A stretch of 13,276 nt of DNA from CBDAKK01 sp965216965 (GTDB lineage Bacteria > Spirochaetota > Spirochaetia > WTKD01 > G963693115): positions 1 through 13,276 of the forward strand of contig CBDCGX010000031.1 in assembly GCA_965216965.1 (NCBI GenBank). The letters are read 5' to 3'. Position numbers and translations under genes: made by a program. Positions 1 to 9,629 of the stretch are shown here, piece after piece. Within the stretch, counting starts at the first letter, position 1. The number at the start of each line of letters is the position of its first letter. Below the pieces are notes generated by a model, which was not told the DNA's origin, made no database searches, and saw nothing but the letters and a program-made list of their open reading frames with translations.

Positions 1-1
1 A

Positions 2-635
2 GTAGGGCTAGCAGAAGATGGGACTCTGTGGTCATGGGGAGATAATGGTTTGGGACAAATTGGGCTTAGGAAATCTTGGAACCGATGCTAGTGGTGCTGC
101 CATAACTCAAATAAGTCTTCCACAGAAGATAGGAAATAAAACATGGAGTGCAGTGGCAGCATTACTAGGCAATTTTAGTTTTACAGTAGTGATAGATAGC
201 GATGGGACTCTGTGGTCATGGGGAGATAATGGATCTGGACAATTGGGAGACGGCACTACAACTAAGAGAAACACACCCGTACGAGTACAGAAGGAGACAG
301 AGGCGGGAGTTTTTGAAGATAACACAACGAAATGGAAGGCAGTAGCAGTTGGGGACAGGGTTACAGTAGGGCTAGCAGAAGATGGGACTCTGTGGTCATG
401 GGGATTGAATACTTCTGGACAATTGGGAGACGGCACTACAACTAATAGAAACACACCCGTACGAGTACAGAAGGCAGGGATAACATGGAAGGCAGTATCA
501 GCTGGGTACTATCACACAGTAGGGCTAGCAGAAGATGGAAGTTTGTGGTCATGGGGAGTTAATGATGTTGGACAATTGGGAGACGGCACTACAACTGAGA
601 GAAACACTCCAGTGAAAATACAAATACCAAAATAA
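2..635 (+). CDS. RCC1-repeat surface protein, copy 1 (3' part only, frameshifted)
   Basis: This is the C-terminal part of a beta-propeller protein of the RCC1 family; its 5' end lies outside the window. Four blades are visible, each with the pattern DG-x-LWSWG-x-N-x-x-GQLGDGT, and they match blades 4 to 7 of the copy at 2640-4019. Reading starts in the frame of position 2 (VGLAEDGTLWSWGDNG). After the codon at 56 an extra A (AAA at 57-59, where the other copies have AA) shifts the frame, and that frame stops at 89-91. The frame from about 60 to the TAA at 633-635 is open. An ATG at 18 lies in this second frame, but its first codons give no RCC1 sequence, so it is probably not a real start. 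The gene may be broken, or the extra base may be a sequencing error. The ending VKIQIPK is shared by all three copies. Identification as RCC1-like is firm; function is unknown. Confidence 0.8.
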
Positions 636-651
636 AGTAAAAACATAAAAG

Positions 652-708
652 AAGACATATCAAGGCATCCTGGAGATGCCTTGTGGTGCATAATGAGGGA
701 TATGTCTT
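652..708 (+). terminator. Nested hairpin after RCC1 copy 1, possible terminator
   Basis: An inner perfect 9-bp stem (CAAGGCATC 661-669 with GATGCCTTG 675-683, five-base loop) sits inside an outer 9-bp stem (AAGACATAT 652-660 with ATATGTCTT 700-708). It begins 17 bases after the stop codon. There is no T-run after the inner stem, so it is not a classic intrinsic terminator. It could instead protect the mRNA 3' end. The inner stem recurs after copies 2 and 3. Confidence 0.45.
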
Positions 709-730
709 TAAGAAAAAACACATGTAATAT

Positions 731-755
731 TAACAGTTATTTATTATTACTGTTA
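731..755 (+). other. Conserved inverted repeat in array spacer
   Basis: TAACAGT (731-737) pairs with ACTGTTA (749-755). The same stem appears at 4115-4139 after copy 3, and a near version (ATAACAG/CTGTTAT, 2421-2448) after copy 2. It is AT-rich and may be part of the 3' untranslated region. Function is unknown. Confidence 0.4.
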
Positions 756-783
756 TAAAAACACTTTACATATTTGATAAAAA

Positions 784-812
784 TATACATATCTAACAGA
801 ATGATATGTATA
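784..812 (+). other. Inverted repeat in array spacer, pairing kept in the next copy
   Basis: TATACATATC (784-793) is fully complementary to GATATGTATA (803-812), with a nine-base loop. In the spacer after copy 2 the arms are TATGCGTAT (2476-2484) and ATATGTATA (2496-2504). The two A-to-G changes there become G-U pairs, so the RNA stem survives. Confidence 0.35.
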
Positions 813-871
813 ATATCAAATAGTTGGGTTAAAAGTGTATTATAAGTTACTAGAAAAAGCGGGAAACACCA

Positions 872-900
872 TTGACAAAAGAGTAATATGTGAATAATAT
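872..900 (+). promoter_or_regulatory. Promoter of RCC1 copy 2
   Basis: TTGACA at 872-877 is a perfect -35 box. A TAATAT at 895-900 after a 17-base spacer is an imperfect -10 box. The same arrangement precedes copy 3. It would give a leader of about 40 bases holding the AAGGAGG site. The -35 call is strong; the exact -10 is less certain because the region is so AT-rich. Confidence 0.65.
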
Positions 901-931
901 ATAGAATATATATTGTAATTATATAATCATT

Positions 932-938
932 AAGGAGG
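932..938 (+). promoter_or_regulatory. Ribosome-binding site of RCC1 copy 2
   Basis: AAGGAGG lies eight bases before the ATG at 947. This perfect Shine-Dalgarno sequence fixes 947 as the true start, in preference to the downstream GTG at 1102. None of the housekeeping genes in the window has a comparable site. Confidence 0.85.
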
Positions 939-946
939 AATACATA

Positions 947-2325
<1,379 letters not shown>

Positions 2326-2350
2326 AGTAAAAACATAAAAGAATACATAG

Positions 2351-2373
2351 CAAGGCATCTTATAGATGCCTTG
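2351..2373 (+). terminator. Hairpin after RCC1 copy 2, possible terminator
   Basis: CAAGGCATCT (2351-2360) pairs with AGATGCCTTG (2364-2373) around a three-base loop. It matches the inner stem after copies 1 and 3. The rest of the spacer up to 2565 holds a second stem (2421-2448) and a wobble-paired stem (2476-2504). I see no gene in it. Confidence 0.45.
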
Positions 2374-2564
2374 TGGTACATAATGAGGAATGTGTCTTTA
2401 AAGAAAAAACACATGTACTAATAACAGTTATTATGTTGTTGCTGTTATAAAAACACTTTATATATTTGATAAAAATATGCGTATCTAACAATATAATATG
2501 TATAAATATCAAATAGCTGGGTTAAAAGTGTATTCTAAGTTACTAGAAAAAGCAGAAAATACCA

Positions 2565-2593
2565 TTGACAAAAAAGTAATCTATGAATAATAT
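2565..2593 (+). promoter_or_regulatory. Promoter of RCC1 copy 3
   Basis: TTGACA at 2565-2570, a 17-base spacer and TAATAT at 2588-2593 repeat the arrangement before copy 2. The promoter has been duplicated with the gene, so each copy can probably be transcribed on its own. Confidence 0.65.
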
Positions 2594-2624
2594 ATAGAAT
2601 ATATATTGTAATTATATAATCATT

Positions 2625-2631
2625 AAGGAGG
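2625..2631 (+). promoter_or_regulatory. Ribosome-binding site of RCC1 copy 3
   Basis: AAGGAGG lies eight bases before the ATG at 2640, at the same spacing as in copy 2. Confidence 0.85.
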
Positions 2632-2639
2632 AATAAACA

Positions 2640-4019
<1,380 letters not shown>

Positions 4020-4041
4020 AGTAAAAACATAAAAGAAGAGA

Positions 4042-4070
4042 CCACAAGGCATCTTGGAGATGCTTTGTGG
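4042..4070 (+). terminator. Hairpin after RCC1 copy 3, possible terminator
   Basis: A 12-bp stem (CCACAAGGCATC 4042-4053 with GATGCTTTGTGG 4059-4070, one G-U pair, five-base loop) lies 22 bases after the stop codon. It is the longest of the three related hairpins. The outer stem seen after copy 1 is missing here. No T-run follows. Confidence 0.5.
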
Positions 4071-4164
4071 TGCATAATGAGGAATATGTCTTTAAGAAAA
4101 AATGCATGTAATATTAACAGTTATTTGTTATTACTGTTATAAAAACACTTTACATATTTGATAA

Positions 4165-4341
4165 ATATTAGGAATACAGACATATCCGTGCACATCCGAG
4201 AGATTAAAAGAGATTACAGATGATGAGCTTGTAGCTCTATATCTTAAATGCAAGACTTCTAGTATGTGGATCAAAGAGAAAAAGATTAAAGCAATTAAAA
4301 TAGGCAGATGTTACAGAATAACTAAATCGGAGGAAGTTTGA
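4165..4341 (+). pseudogene. Excisionase-type HTH gene remnant, 5' truncated
   Basis: An open frame from 4165 to the TGA at 4339-4341 encodes about 58 residues. Its C-terminal half (ELVALYLKCKTSSMWIKEKK, then IKAIKIGRCYRITKSEEV) resembles the winged-helix domain of the excisionase/MerR-like binding family: a short helix pair, the W-I-K-x-K-K-I-x-A-I-K-I-G-R turn and a YRIT strand. There is no ATG, GTG or TTG upstream in frame; the only internal ATG (4264) lies within the DNA-binding helix. The frame opens exactly where similarity to the RCC1 3' flank ends, so the start of the gene seems to have been replaced when the array was inserted or expanded. Such small proteins control excision or partner recombinases in mobile elements, but no integrase is visible. 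From 4342 to 4465 there is only an orphan AGGGAGG (4348-4354) with no usable start after it. Confidence 0.55.
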
Positions 4342-4465
4342 ATAATTAGGGAGGAAATACAATTTACAACAGTAGAAAATAGCAAATAATGAAACGCTCT
4401 ATGTTAGGCAAACAACATTAAACGAAAGATAGTACTCCCATAGTTTTTGATTATATTTTTGTATC

Positions 4466-5578
4466 TTAAAGAGCTCTTATTGTTTTTGTAATTAATTTTT
4501 GAAAGACAGAGATGACATCATTGTTTTGTTTCTTTGTTCCAATGGTAATTCGTATATGAAATGGCATGCCAAATGATGTAAGAGATCGAATCATTATATT
4601 ATGATGAGAAAAAAAATCAAAGACAATATCGGCAATGGGCAAGCGTTTTTTTGTTTCTATATATACAAGATATTTTTGTAAATTTTCATGTAAGAATGAG
4701 TAAGGATGGAGACATATGAAATTAGCTTTGCTTTCATAGAAGGATATTCCTAGTTTTTTATATTTATTGTTCATGCGATTACGTTCATTTATTATGTACT
4801 GTGTTGCCTTTTTGTAGTGATCTTTATTTTTAAGAGATGTAAGAGCCATAGTATAAGCAAGAGTATTTATATTGAAAGGCATTTTCACTTGAGATAACCG
4901 TGCAATTATAGAACTATGGGCTATACCATAGCCTATGCGAACTCCACCCAGACTATGAGCTTTCGAAAAAGTATGCAATATGATTGTGTTTTTATGAGCT
5001 TTTATTAGCTCCTCGGGTTTTACAGCATAATGATGGTCTGCAAAATCTATATAAGCTTGATCGAGAATTAGAAAGGTGTTTTTTGGTAGACTAGATGCAA
5101 AATTCATTATTTCTGTAGAAGGAAGAGCTGTTCCTGTAGGATTGTTAGGGTTGCATATAAAAACCATAGCAGTGCTAGGTGCTATGGTTTTCCGGATAGC
5201 GGCAAGATCTAGAAATCCTTCTTTGAGTGGTACTTTACATATTTTTGCATTAGAGCATTGTGAAATAATGGTATATATAGAAAAAGTATTGTGAGGTATT
5301 ACAACCATATCTTTGTTGTGTAAGAAACATTGAGAAGCAAAAGATAAAATTTCATCAGATCCATTCCCAAGAATTATAAAGGACTTTTCTATATTGTGAT
5401 ATTTTGCAAGAATTGTTTTTATTTCTGTGTGATCAGTATTTGGGTAAGTATGAATTGTTTTAAGTGCATGGAGAGCCGCTTGCTTTATGAGTGGAGAAGG
5501 AGCAAAGGGTGATTCATTAGAAGATAGTTTTATTGCATTTGGTTTTGATTTTCCTTCAAAATAAGGGATAACACTCAT
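4466..5578 (-). CDS. hisC: Histidinol-phosphate aminotransferase-like PLP enzyme
   Basis: This is a fold-type I, PLP-dependent aminotransferase of the HisC family (370 residues, near the usual length). HisC exchanges the amino group between histidinol phosphate and 2-oxoglutarate in histidine synthesis; related enzymes act on aromatic amino acids. Visible motifs in order are LSSNESPFAPSP (substrate and N-terminal region), GNGSDEI (71-77, cofactor phosphate), NPNNPTG (143-149), D173 and Y176 facing the PLP ring, SKAHSLGGVRIGY with the Schiff-base lysine at 206 and a conserved arginine at 214, and a C-terminal RITIGT arginine that binds the substrate carboxylate. No other histidine gene is nearby, so it may serve as an aromatic or general aminotransferase. 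It starts four bases after the stop of the small upstream gene and is surely co-transcribed with it. No Shine-Dalgarno sequence is visible, so translation may be coupled. Confidence 0.85.
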   Translation of the reverse strand: MSVIPYFEGKSKPNAIKLSSNESPFAPSPLIKQAALHALKTIHTYPNTDHTEIKTILAKYHNIEKSFIILGNGSDEILSFASQCFLHNKDMVVIPHNTFSIYTIISQCSNAKICKVPLKEGFLDLAAIRKTIAPSTAMVFICNPNNPTGTALPSTEIMNFASSLPKNTFLILDQAYIDFADHHYAVKPEELIKAHKNTIILHTFSKAHSLGGVRIGYGIAHSSIIARLSQVKMPFNINTLAYTMALTSLKNKDHYKKATQYIINERNRMNNKYKKLGISFYESKANFICLHPYSFLHENLQKYLVYIETKKRLPIADIVFDFFSHHNIMIRSLTSFGMPFHIRITIGTKKQNNDVISVFQKLITKTIRAL

Positions 5579-5582
5579 TATA

Positions 5583-5831
5583 TTATGATTTTTTTTTTCG
5601 AGATGGAGGAGGATTTTCTAGTAAAAACAAATGATCTTCACTTGCATCGTTTATGAGCTCCTTTACATTCATTTTAAGCGATTTCTCTGTTGTTTTTGCA
5701 AAGATAAGTGATTTTTTGTGTTCTGGGTTAGGATAGAGAGATTTTACTTTTGATAAAATAAGAGAGATTTCTTTGTTAGAGAAATTATGAAGAAGAATAA
5801 ATTTTAATTGGGATTTCTTTGGTGTTTCCAT
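5583..5831 (-). CDS. Small DUF3783-like protein
   Basis: This is an 82-residue cytoplasmic protein. The pattern ILLHNFSNKEISLILSKVK, then SLIFAKTTEKSLKMNVKELI and EDHLFL, looks like the DUF3783 family, whose function is unknown. The assignment rests on motif memory only. It has no signal peptide or membrane segment. The C-terminus is Pro-, Ser- and Lys-rich (PPPSRKKKS). The last lysines are coded by a run of ten A residues (plus-strand T-run 5589-5598), followed by Ser and TAA. The gene is the first of a two-gene unit with hisC. The start at 5831 has no Shine-Dalgarno sequence but is followed by good coding sequence. Confidence 0.6.
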   Translation of the reverse strand: METPKKSQLKFILLHNFSNKEISLILSKVKSLYPNPEHKKSLIFAKTTEKSLKMNVKELINDASEDHLFLLENPPPSRKKKS

Positions 5832-5852
5832 TTTTATATATATTTAAAAATA

Positions 5853-5858
5853 ATTATA
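5853..5858 (-). promoter_or_regulatory. -10 box for the DUF3783-hisC operon
   Basis: TATAAT on the minus strand ends 21 bases before the ATG at 5831, giving a leader of about 15 bases. No convincing -35 box is found 16 to 18 bases upstream. The region is so AT-rich that chance matches are likely. Confidence 0.35.
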
Positions 5859-5988
5859 TTTTACATTTATAGTAAATAGTCTATATATTAATTATAATGA
5901 TTTATCTATTATTTTTTATAAAAATGATGTAATGTTTATAATACAGCTTAGAATTATCAAAATAAATCAAAACATTCCAAATTAATAC

Positions 5989-6018
5989 TTGACATTACAT
6001 CACAAAACATAAGATAAT
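5989..6018 (+). promoter_or_regulatory. rpsD promoter
   Basis: A perfect TTGACA (5989-5994) and GATAAT (6013-6018) are separated by 18 bases. Transcription would begin about seven bases later, near 6025, leaving about five bases before the ATG at 6030. The message would then be nearly leaderless. A second TATAAT at 5937-5942, with a poor -35, could give a longer leader. The rest of 5859-5988 shows no gene. Confidence 0.6.
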
Positions 6019-6032
6019 AATATTATCTTATG
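6008..6032 (+). promoter_or_regulatory. Perfect inverted repeat over rpsD -10 box and start codon
   Basis: CATAAGATAAT (6008-6018) and ATTATCTTATG (6022-6032) are exact reverse complements with a three-base centre. The left arm contains the -10 box and the right arm ends on the ATG of rpsD. It could be an operator or an RNA hairpin that hides the start codon. S4 is known to control its own synthesis in other bacteria, but that link is only a guess here. Confidence 0.5.
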
Positions 6033-6638
6033 GCACGATTAACAAAAGCAAAAAGTAAATTGGTACGACGTTTTGGGGTAAATATATTTGGAAACGCAAA
6101 GTATGATAGAATCCTCAAAAGAAGACCAACCTCTCCAGGAGAACCTCGTAAGTCTCGTCCACGACAAACTGAGTTTGCTCGACAGCTTATAGAGAAACAG
6201 AAACTAAAGTTTTCGTATGGGATATCAGAGGGACAATTACGGCGCGTATTTAACTTTGCAAAAACTCAACCAGGAGTGACAGGAGATAATATGCTTTTTG
6301 CACTTGAGAGTAGGCTTGATAATGTAATATATAGACTTGGCATGGCATCGAGTCGTTCACAAGCACGACAGCTTGTAAGCCATGGACATTTTCTTTTTAA
6401 TGGAAGAAGAGTCAATGTTCCGTCAATAAAAGTACGTGTGGGCGATAAAGTACAAGTACGTTCTAAAAAATCTTCTGTAGACATGCTCAGGAGACTAATA
6501 GCAGAAAATGGAAATTGTACAGTTCCTGCGTGGCTTGAGAGAGGAGATGTTTCGGGAGAAGTAGTTATGAAAATTACTCGTGATATGATTCCTACCATTG
6601 CCGAAGAACAACAAATTGTAGAGTTCTTTTCAAAGTAA
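6030..6638 (+). CDS. rpsD: 30S ribosomal protein S4
   Basis: S4 is a primary 16S rRNA-binding protein that starts assembly of the small subunit body. The 202-residue length is normal. The N-terminal domain (1-90) has KLVRRFGVNIF and the basic segment IEKQKLKFSYGISEGQLRR. The S4 RNA-binding domain covers about 91-153 (ESRLDNVIYRLGMASSRSQARQLV, FNGRRVNVPS, VGDKVQV). The C-terminus IPTIAEEQQIVEFFSK is typical. The N-terminal zinc-binding cysteines of some S4 proteins are absent. The gene stands apart from the usual S13-S11-rpoA operon, and its sequence resembles spirochaete S4 as I remember it. There is no Shine-Dalgarno sequence before the ATG. It is followed after 38 bases by the oppA-like gene. 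Confidence 0.97.
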   Translation: MARLTKAKSKLVRRFGVNIFGNAKYDRILKRRPTSPGEPRKSRPRQTEFARQLIEKQKLKFSYGISEGQLRRVFNFAKTQPGVTGDNMLFALESRLDNVIYRLGMASSRSQARQLVSHGHFLFNGRRVNVPSIKVRVGDKVQVRSKKSSVDMLRRLIAENGNCTVPAWLERGDVSGEVVMKITRDMIPTIAEEQQIVEFFSK

Positions 6639-6676
6639 CATGCTATAGTTTTATAAAACGTACTTTTTTCAAAATT

Positions 6677-8671
6677 ATGGCTCATAATGCTATTTGCTTT
6701 ATTTGTCTCTATGTAAACAAGAAAGTAATTGGTCTATATGTAAGAGCCATTCTTCTAAGTATTTCACTATTCTTTTTGTTTTCTTGTGCAAAGAATAATG
6801 GGCACAAGGAAAATACTCCTATAGATAAGGAGTCTAACATAAATATAAAAGATCATGTTCAAAAAACGGTTCCATATATAGAAGAGGATTTTTTAGATCA
6901 GAAGAAGGGAAACTATAAGCCATTGAATACAATGACGTTAGGGTTTTATAATGCCCCTCTAAAAATGTATTTTGATCCCCAAGGTGCTACTTCTGAGTTT
7001 GAATTGCAACTTTCTCATCTTTTATACCTTACACTTACGGTACTTGATCCTATAACAGGTGAAGCTCAGCCTTCTCTTGCAAAAATGTGGAGAGTGGTAG
7101 ATGCAAAAAATGGAGGGCTAACATATACTATAACGCTTAGAGACAGTACGTGGAGCGATTTTTTGGGTGGAGGACAGATTACTGCAAGTCAGGTTAAGAA
7201 AAGTTTACTTAGAATTCTTATGAAGAGATATACATTCTCTCGTCTGATTGCTTTATCTGTTAAAGGAGCGTATGCAGTATATAATATGACAGATAATGCT
7301 TCTGACACTGCATTAGAAGATGCACTTTCACGTGTACAGATACGCGTTCTTTCTCGCAAAAAGATTGCTATTACAACTACTTCTAATTCAGTAAATATAC
7401 TTTCAATGCTTGCGAATCCTGCTTTTGTAATCCTTCCATTTCAGTTAGGTGATGCCGAAAATATAAAAGATAGTGTTTATAGAAGAAACGATGAAGAACG
7501 TATTCCTAGGGAGTTTTTTCTTCCAATACAGTCAATTATTGAGCAGAAAAATGCAACTCCTATTTCTTATGGCGGACCATATGTACTTGTTTCTGTTGAA
7601 GAAACAGAAATATCCGAAAAAAACGATTCCAATACTGCTATTCTTACTTTTATAAGAAATAAATCTTTTTTTGGAAACCAATGGATCAAGAAAATACAGT
7701 TAATACAATTGAGTGGCGTATATAGTGCGGCTGATACAAAAACACAACAATATGATTTTATACGTATTCCATTGATCCCATTTATAGGAGGTGAAATACA
7801 AGGCAAAGAAGATACTAAAAAGAATATGGTACCGGCACCGTTTTACTTGCGCTTTTCACATCTTCTTGCTGCCTCAATAAAAGATGGATCAAGTATTATA
7901 GATGCATTAAAGAATACCCCACTATATTCTAATATCTTAAAAAGCAAATCCCAGACGGTATCTCTTACAAAAATAAATAGAAAAGCATTACAATTTTTTT
8001 TTATGATGCTTATAAAAGACATGAAAAAAGATATCCCTAATTATATTTCTCAATTTATACAGCCAGCTAAAAATATATATCTTCCTTTTATGGTGTCGCC
8101 TATAAGCAATAATAAAAGTTCAAATCTTAACAATGAAGTCTCAAGTAAAGAAGAAAAAATACTGAAAAAGTTATATAGTAATGATTTATATCAACAGATA
8201 ATTGCATGTTTTAAGCAGGGGAAAAGTGGTATAAAAATTGCGGTACGCTTAGAAAAAGAAGGATCCAACGGGTTACATGTCAATAAAGAAATATATGCTT
8301 TTTTTAAACATTATTTCTTTGCATATTTTACTACAATAGGAATTGCTGTTGAACACACTTCTATAGATGATGCAGACATAGTATTTACTGTTCTTTCTCC
8401 CTATTCTAATGAGGTTGAGGGAATGCTTGCAGCTATTATTGGGCACTCATATAATGAAAAGGTGAATACTATTTATGCAAAGATAGAAGAATTGGTGAAT
8501 ATAACAAGTTTAGAAGAATATAACAAAAAACTTGAAGAAATTAATGAAGAAGCGTACAATTCTAGAATTGTCTTTCCTATTGTGTATATACCTGACGTTT
8601 TTTATATGTCTGCGACTGACGAGTGGTGGTCAAGACCACATCAATCATGGATGTCTTTGGTTGGATGGTAG
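6677..8671 (+). CDS. OppA-type peptide ABC transporter substrate-binding lipoprotein
   Basis: This is a predicted extracytoplasmic solute-binding lipoprotein of family 5 (SBP_bac_5), which captures oligopeptides for an ABC importer. A basic stretch (NKK, R23) and the hydrophobic run AILLSISLFFLFS precede C37 in the lipobox LFSC, supporting this start. The binding-protein domain begins near residue 105; LTVLDPITGEAQPSLAKMW is the conserved early motif, and TWSDFLGGGQITASQVKKSL (158-177) matches the WSDG-x-x-ITA-x-D-V signature. At 664 residues it is longer than the usual 520-560, mostly through extra Lys/Ser/Asn-rich loops in the second half. No permease or ATPase genes are adjacent, so the transporter partner must lie elsewhere. 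The last 95 bases overlap the opposite-strand gene. The substrate is not known, and the middle of the protein is weakly conserved. Confidence 0.8.
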   Translation: MAHNAICFICLYVNKKVIGLYVRAILLSISLFFLFSCAKNNGHKENTPIDKESNINIKDHVQKTVPYIEEDFLDQKKGNYKPLNTMTLGFYNAPLKMYFDPQGATSEFELQLSHLLYLTLTVLDPITGEAQPSLAKMWRVVDAKNGGLTYTITLRDSTWSDFLGGGQITASQVKKSLLRILMKRYTFSRLIALSVKGAYAVYNMTDNASDTALEDALSRVQIRVLSRKKIAITTTSNSVNILSMLANPAFVILPFQLGDAENIKDSVYRRNDEERIPREFFLPIQSIIEQKNATPISYGGPYVLVSVEETEISEKNDSNTAILTFIRNKSFFGNQWIKKIQLIQLSGVYSAADTKTQQYDFIRIPLIPFIGGEIQGKEDTKKNMVPAPFYLRFSHLLAASIKDGSSIIDALKNTPLYSNILKSKSQTVSLTKINRKALQFFFMMLIKDMKKDIPNYISQFIQPAKNIYLPFMVSPISNNKSSNLNNEVSSKEEKILKKLYSNDLYQQIIACFKQGKSGIKIAVRLEKEGSNGLHVNKEIYAFFKHYFFAYFTTIGIAVEHTSIDDADIVFTVLSPYSNEVEGMLAAIIGHSYNEKVNTIYAKIEELVNITSLEEYNKKLEEINEEAYNSRIVFPIVYIPDVFYMSATDEWWSRPHQSWMSLVGW

Positions 8672-9557
8672 AAGTAGTAACGGGAATAATTATGGTACTG
8701 ACATAGCTGTTATTCTTCCGTTTAGAGATAATATTGTTTTTAGGATCTATAAGATTATAATTTCCCATTTGGAAGTAGTAATAATATGTTCCGGGGGTTA
8801 AATGAACGTCTGCATAATATAGATTTGAATTAGGATAGGTTTCCTTCATTACAATTAAAAAAGGATCCCATTCGGTAAAATTCCCAGTGAGATATATTGC
8901 TTTCTCATGAATGTTTTCTAATGTAATTTTATCTAGAAACGTATCTTTCAATACCTGAGTTATTTCTTCTTTCTGGAAATAAAATCGTGCAATGCCAGAA
9001 TTGGTGTTATATATTACAGAAGAAAGCATGCTTGCGGGGAGAGGAGCTGCTTTTGCAGTCGATATTTTGATGCCATTGGAATCTAAAATATAATTTTTGT
9101 TTTGTATGTCATGTGTCCATGTACTGTTGACTATCATCCTATATTGTATCTCAAACATCCCAATAGGTGGGACTAGTACATAGACAAGTATTTTAGGGTT
9201 GCTTTTTAGACGTGTATATTGATATATTTGTGAATATTTTTCGTAAGTAAACGAAATATTCACTCTTGTATCTTCATGTTCATCATAGTAGACAAATATA
9301 ATATACTTCCCATACGGAAAAGGCTCTCTTCCTCCTTTAATATTAGCAAGTGTATTATAGAGGGTGCTATCAGAGAGTGCCTGCCTTGTTTCTAATGGTA
9401 TTGGGGGTATTCTTGTTTTAGCAAGATCTTTTTTAATAATATTTGCAATAATATCTTGTGCCGAGCTTGCGTAATCTGAGATGGTTTGTGCGTAAGATAT
9501 GTATAAGAGTACAGTAAATATAAAAAATGAGAGCGCATATTTTTTGTGTAAACGCAT
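8577..9557 (-). CDS. Exported protein with two E-set/CBM48-like domains
   Basis: This is a 326-residue protein with a cleavable signal peptide (basic MRLHKK, hydrophobic 8-20, likely cut after SYA at 23). Residues about 78-168 (FPYGKYIIFVYYDE, then PPIGMFEIQYRMIVNSTWTHD) look like one immunoglobulin-like E-set domain. Residues about 217-290 form a clearer CBM48/isoamylase-N domain: KAIYLTGNFTEWDPF, VHLTPGTYYYYFQMGNYNLIDPKN. CBM48 domains normally bind glycogen or sit beside a glycosidase, but no enzyme domain is present. Proteins of this two-domain kind occur in treponemes, where their role is unclear. A 35-residue Thr/Ser-rich tail after residue 290 carries the 95-bp overlap with the oppA-like gene. 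The nearest AAGGA is 22 bases from the start, too far to act as a ribosome-binding site. Confidence 0.75.
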   Translation of the reverse strand: MRLHKKYALSFFIFTVLLYISYAQTISDYASSAQDIIANIIKKDLAKTRIPPIPLETRQALSDSTLYNTLANIKGGREPFPYGKYIIFVYYDEHEDTRVNISFTYEKYSQIYQYTRLKSNPKILVYVLVPPIGMFEIQYRMIVNSTWTHDIQNKNYILDSNGIKISTAKAAPLPASMLSSVIYNTNSGIARFYFQKEEITQVLKDTFLDKITLENIHEKAIYLTGNFTEWDPFLIVMKETYPNSNLYYADVHLTPGTYYYYFQMGNYNLIDPKNNIISKRKNNSYVSTIIIPVTTSTIQPKTSMIDVVLTTTRQSQTYKKRQVYTQ

Positions 9558-9578
9558 AGTCTAATAGTCGGAATTATT

Positions 9579-9595
9579 ATCCTTAATTTAAGGAT
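9579..9595. promoter_or_regulatory. 17-bp palindrome between acyl-CoA ligase and CBM48 gene
   Basis: ATCCTTAA (9579-9586) and TTAAGGAT (9588-9595) are exact reverse complements around one base. It lies in the 72-bp gap upstream of the CBM48-like gene, on whose strand no T-run follows. It fits an operator better than a terminator. The function is unproven. Confidence 0.35.
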
Positions 9596-9629
9596 TAGTT
9601 TTCCAAAAGAATATGGGTATATATTAATT

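Noticed and set aside
107..454. Open frame of 115 codons on the minus strand inside RCC1 copy 1
   Set aside because: It mirrors the repeated RCC1 coding sequence. The same kind of antisense frame (FPHDHRVPS repeats) appears at 512-721, 1665-2000, 2654-2977 and 3488-3838, with no start signals.
4389..4421. Small frame MKRSMLGKQH
   Set aside because: It is ten codons with no ribosome-binding site and no known similarity.
5076..5294. Plus-strand frame of 72 codons inside hisC
   Set aside because: It lies over conserved hisC motifs and resembles nothing known.
6648..6669. GTTTTATAAAAC palindrome followed by six T residues, as a terminator between rpsD and the oppA-like gene
   Set aside because: The stem is only five A-T-rich pairs around two bases and too weak to call; the two genes could be co-transcribed.
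6266..6685. Minus-strand frame of 139 codons over rpsD
   Set aside because: It is a shadow of the conserved S4 gene.
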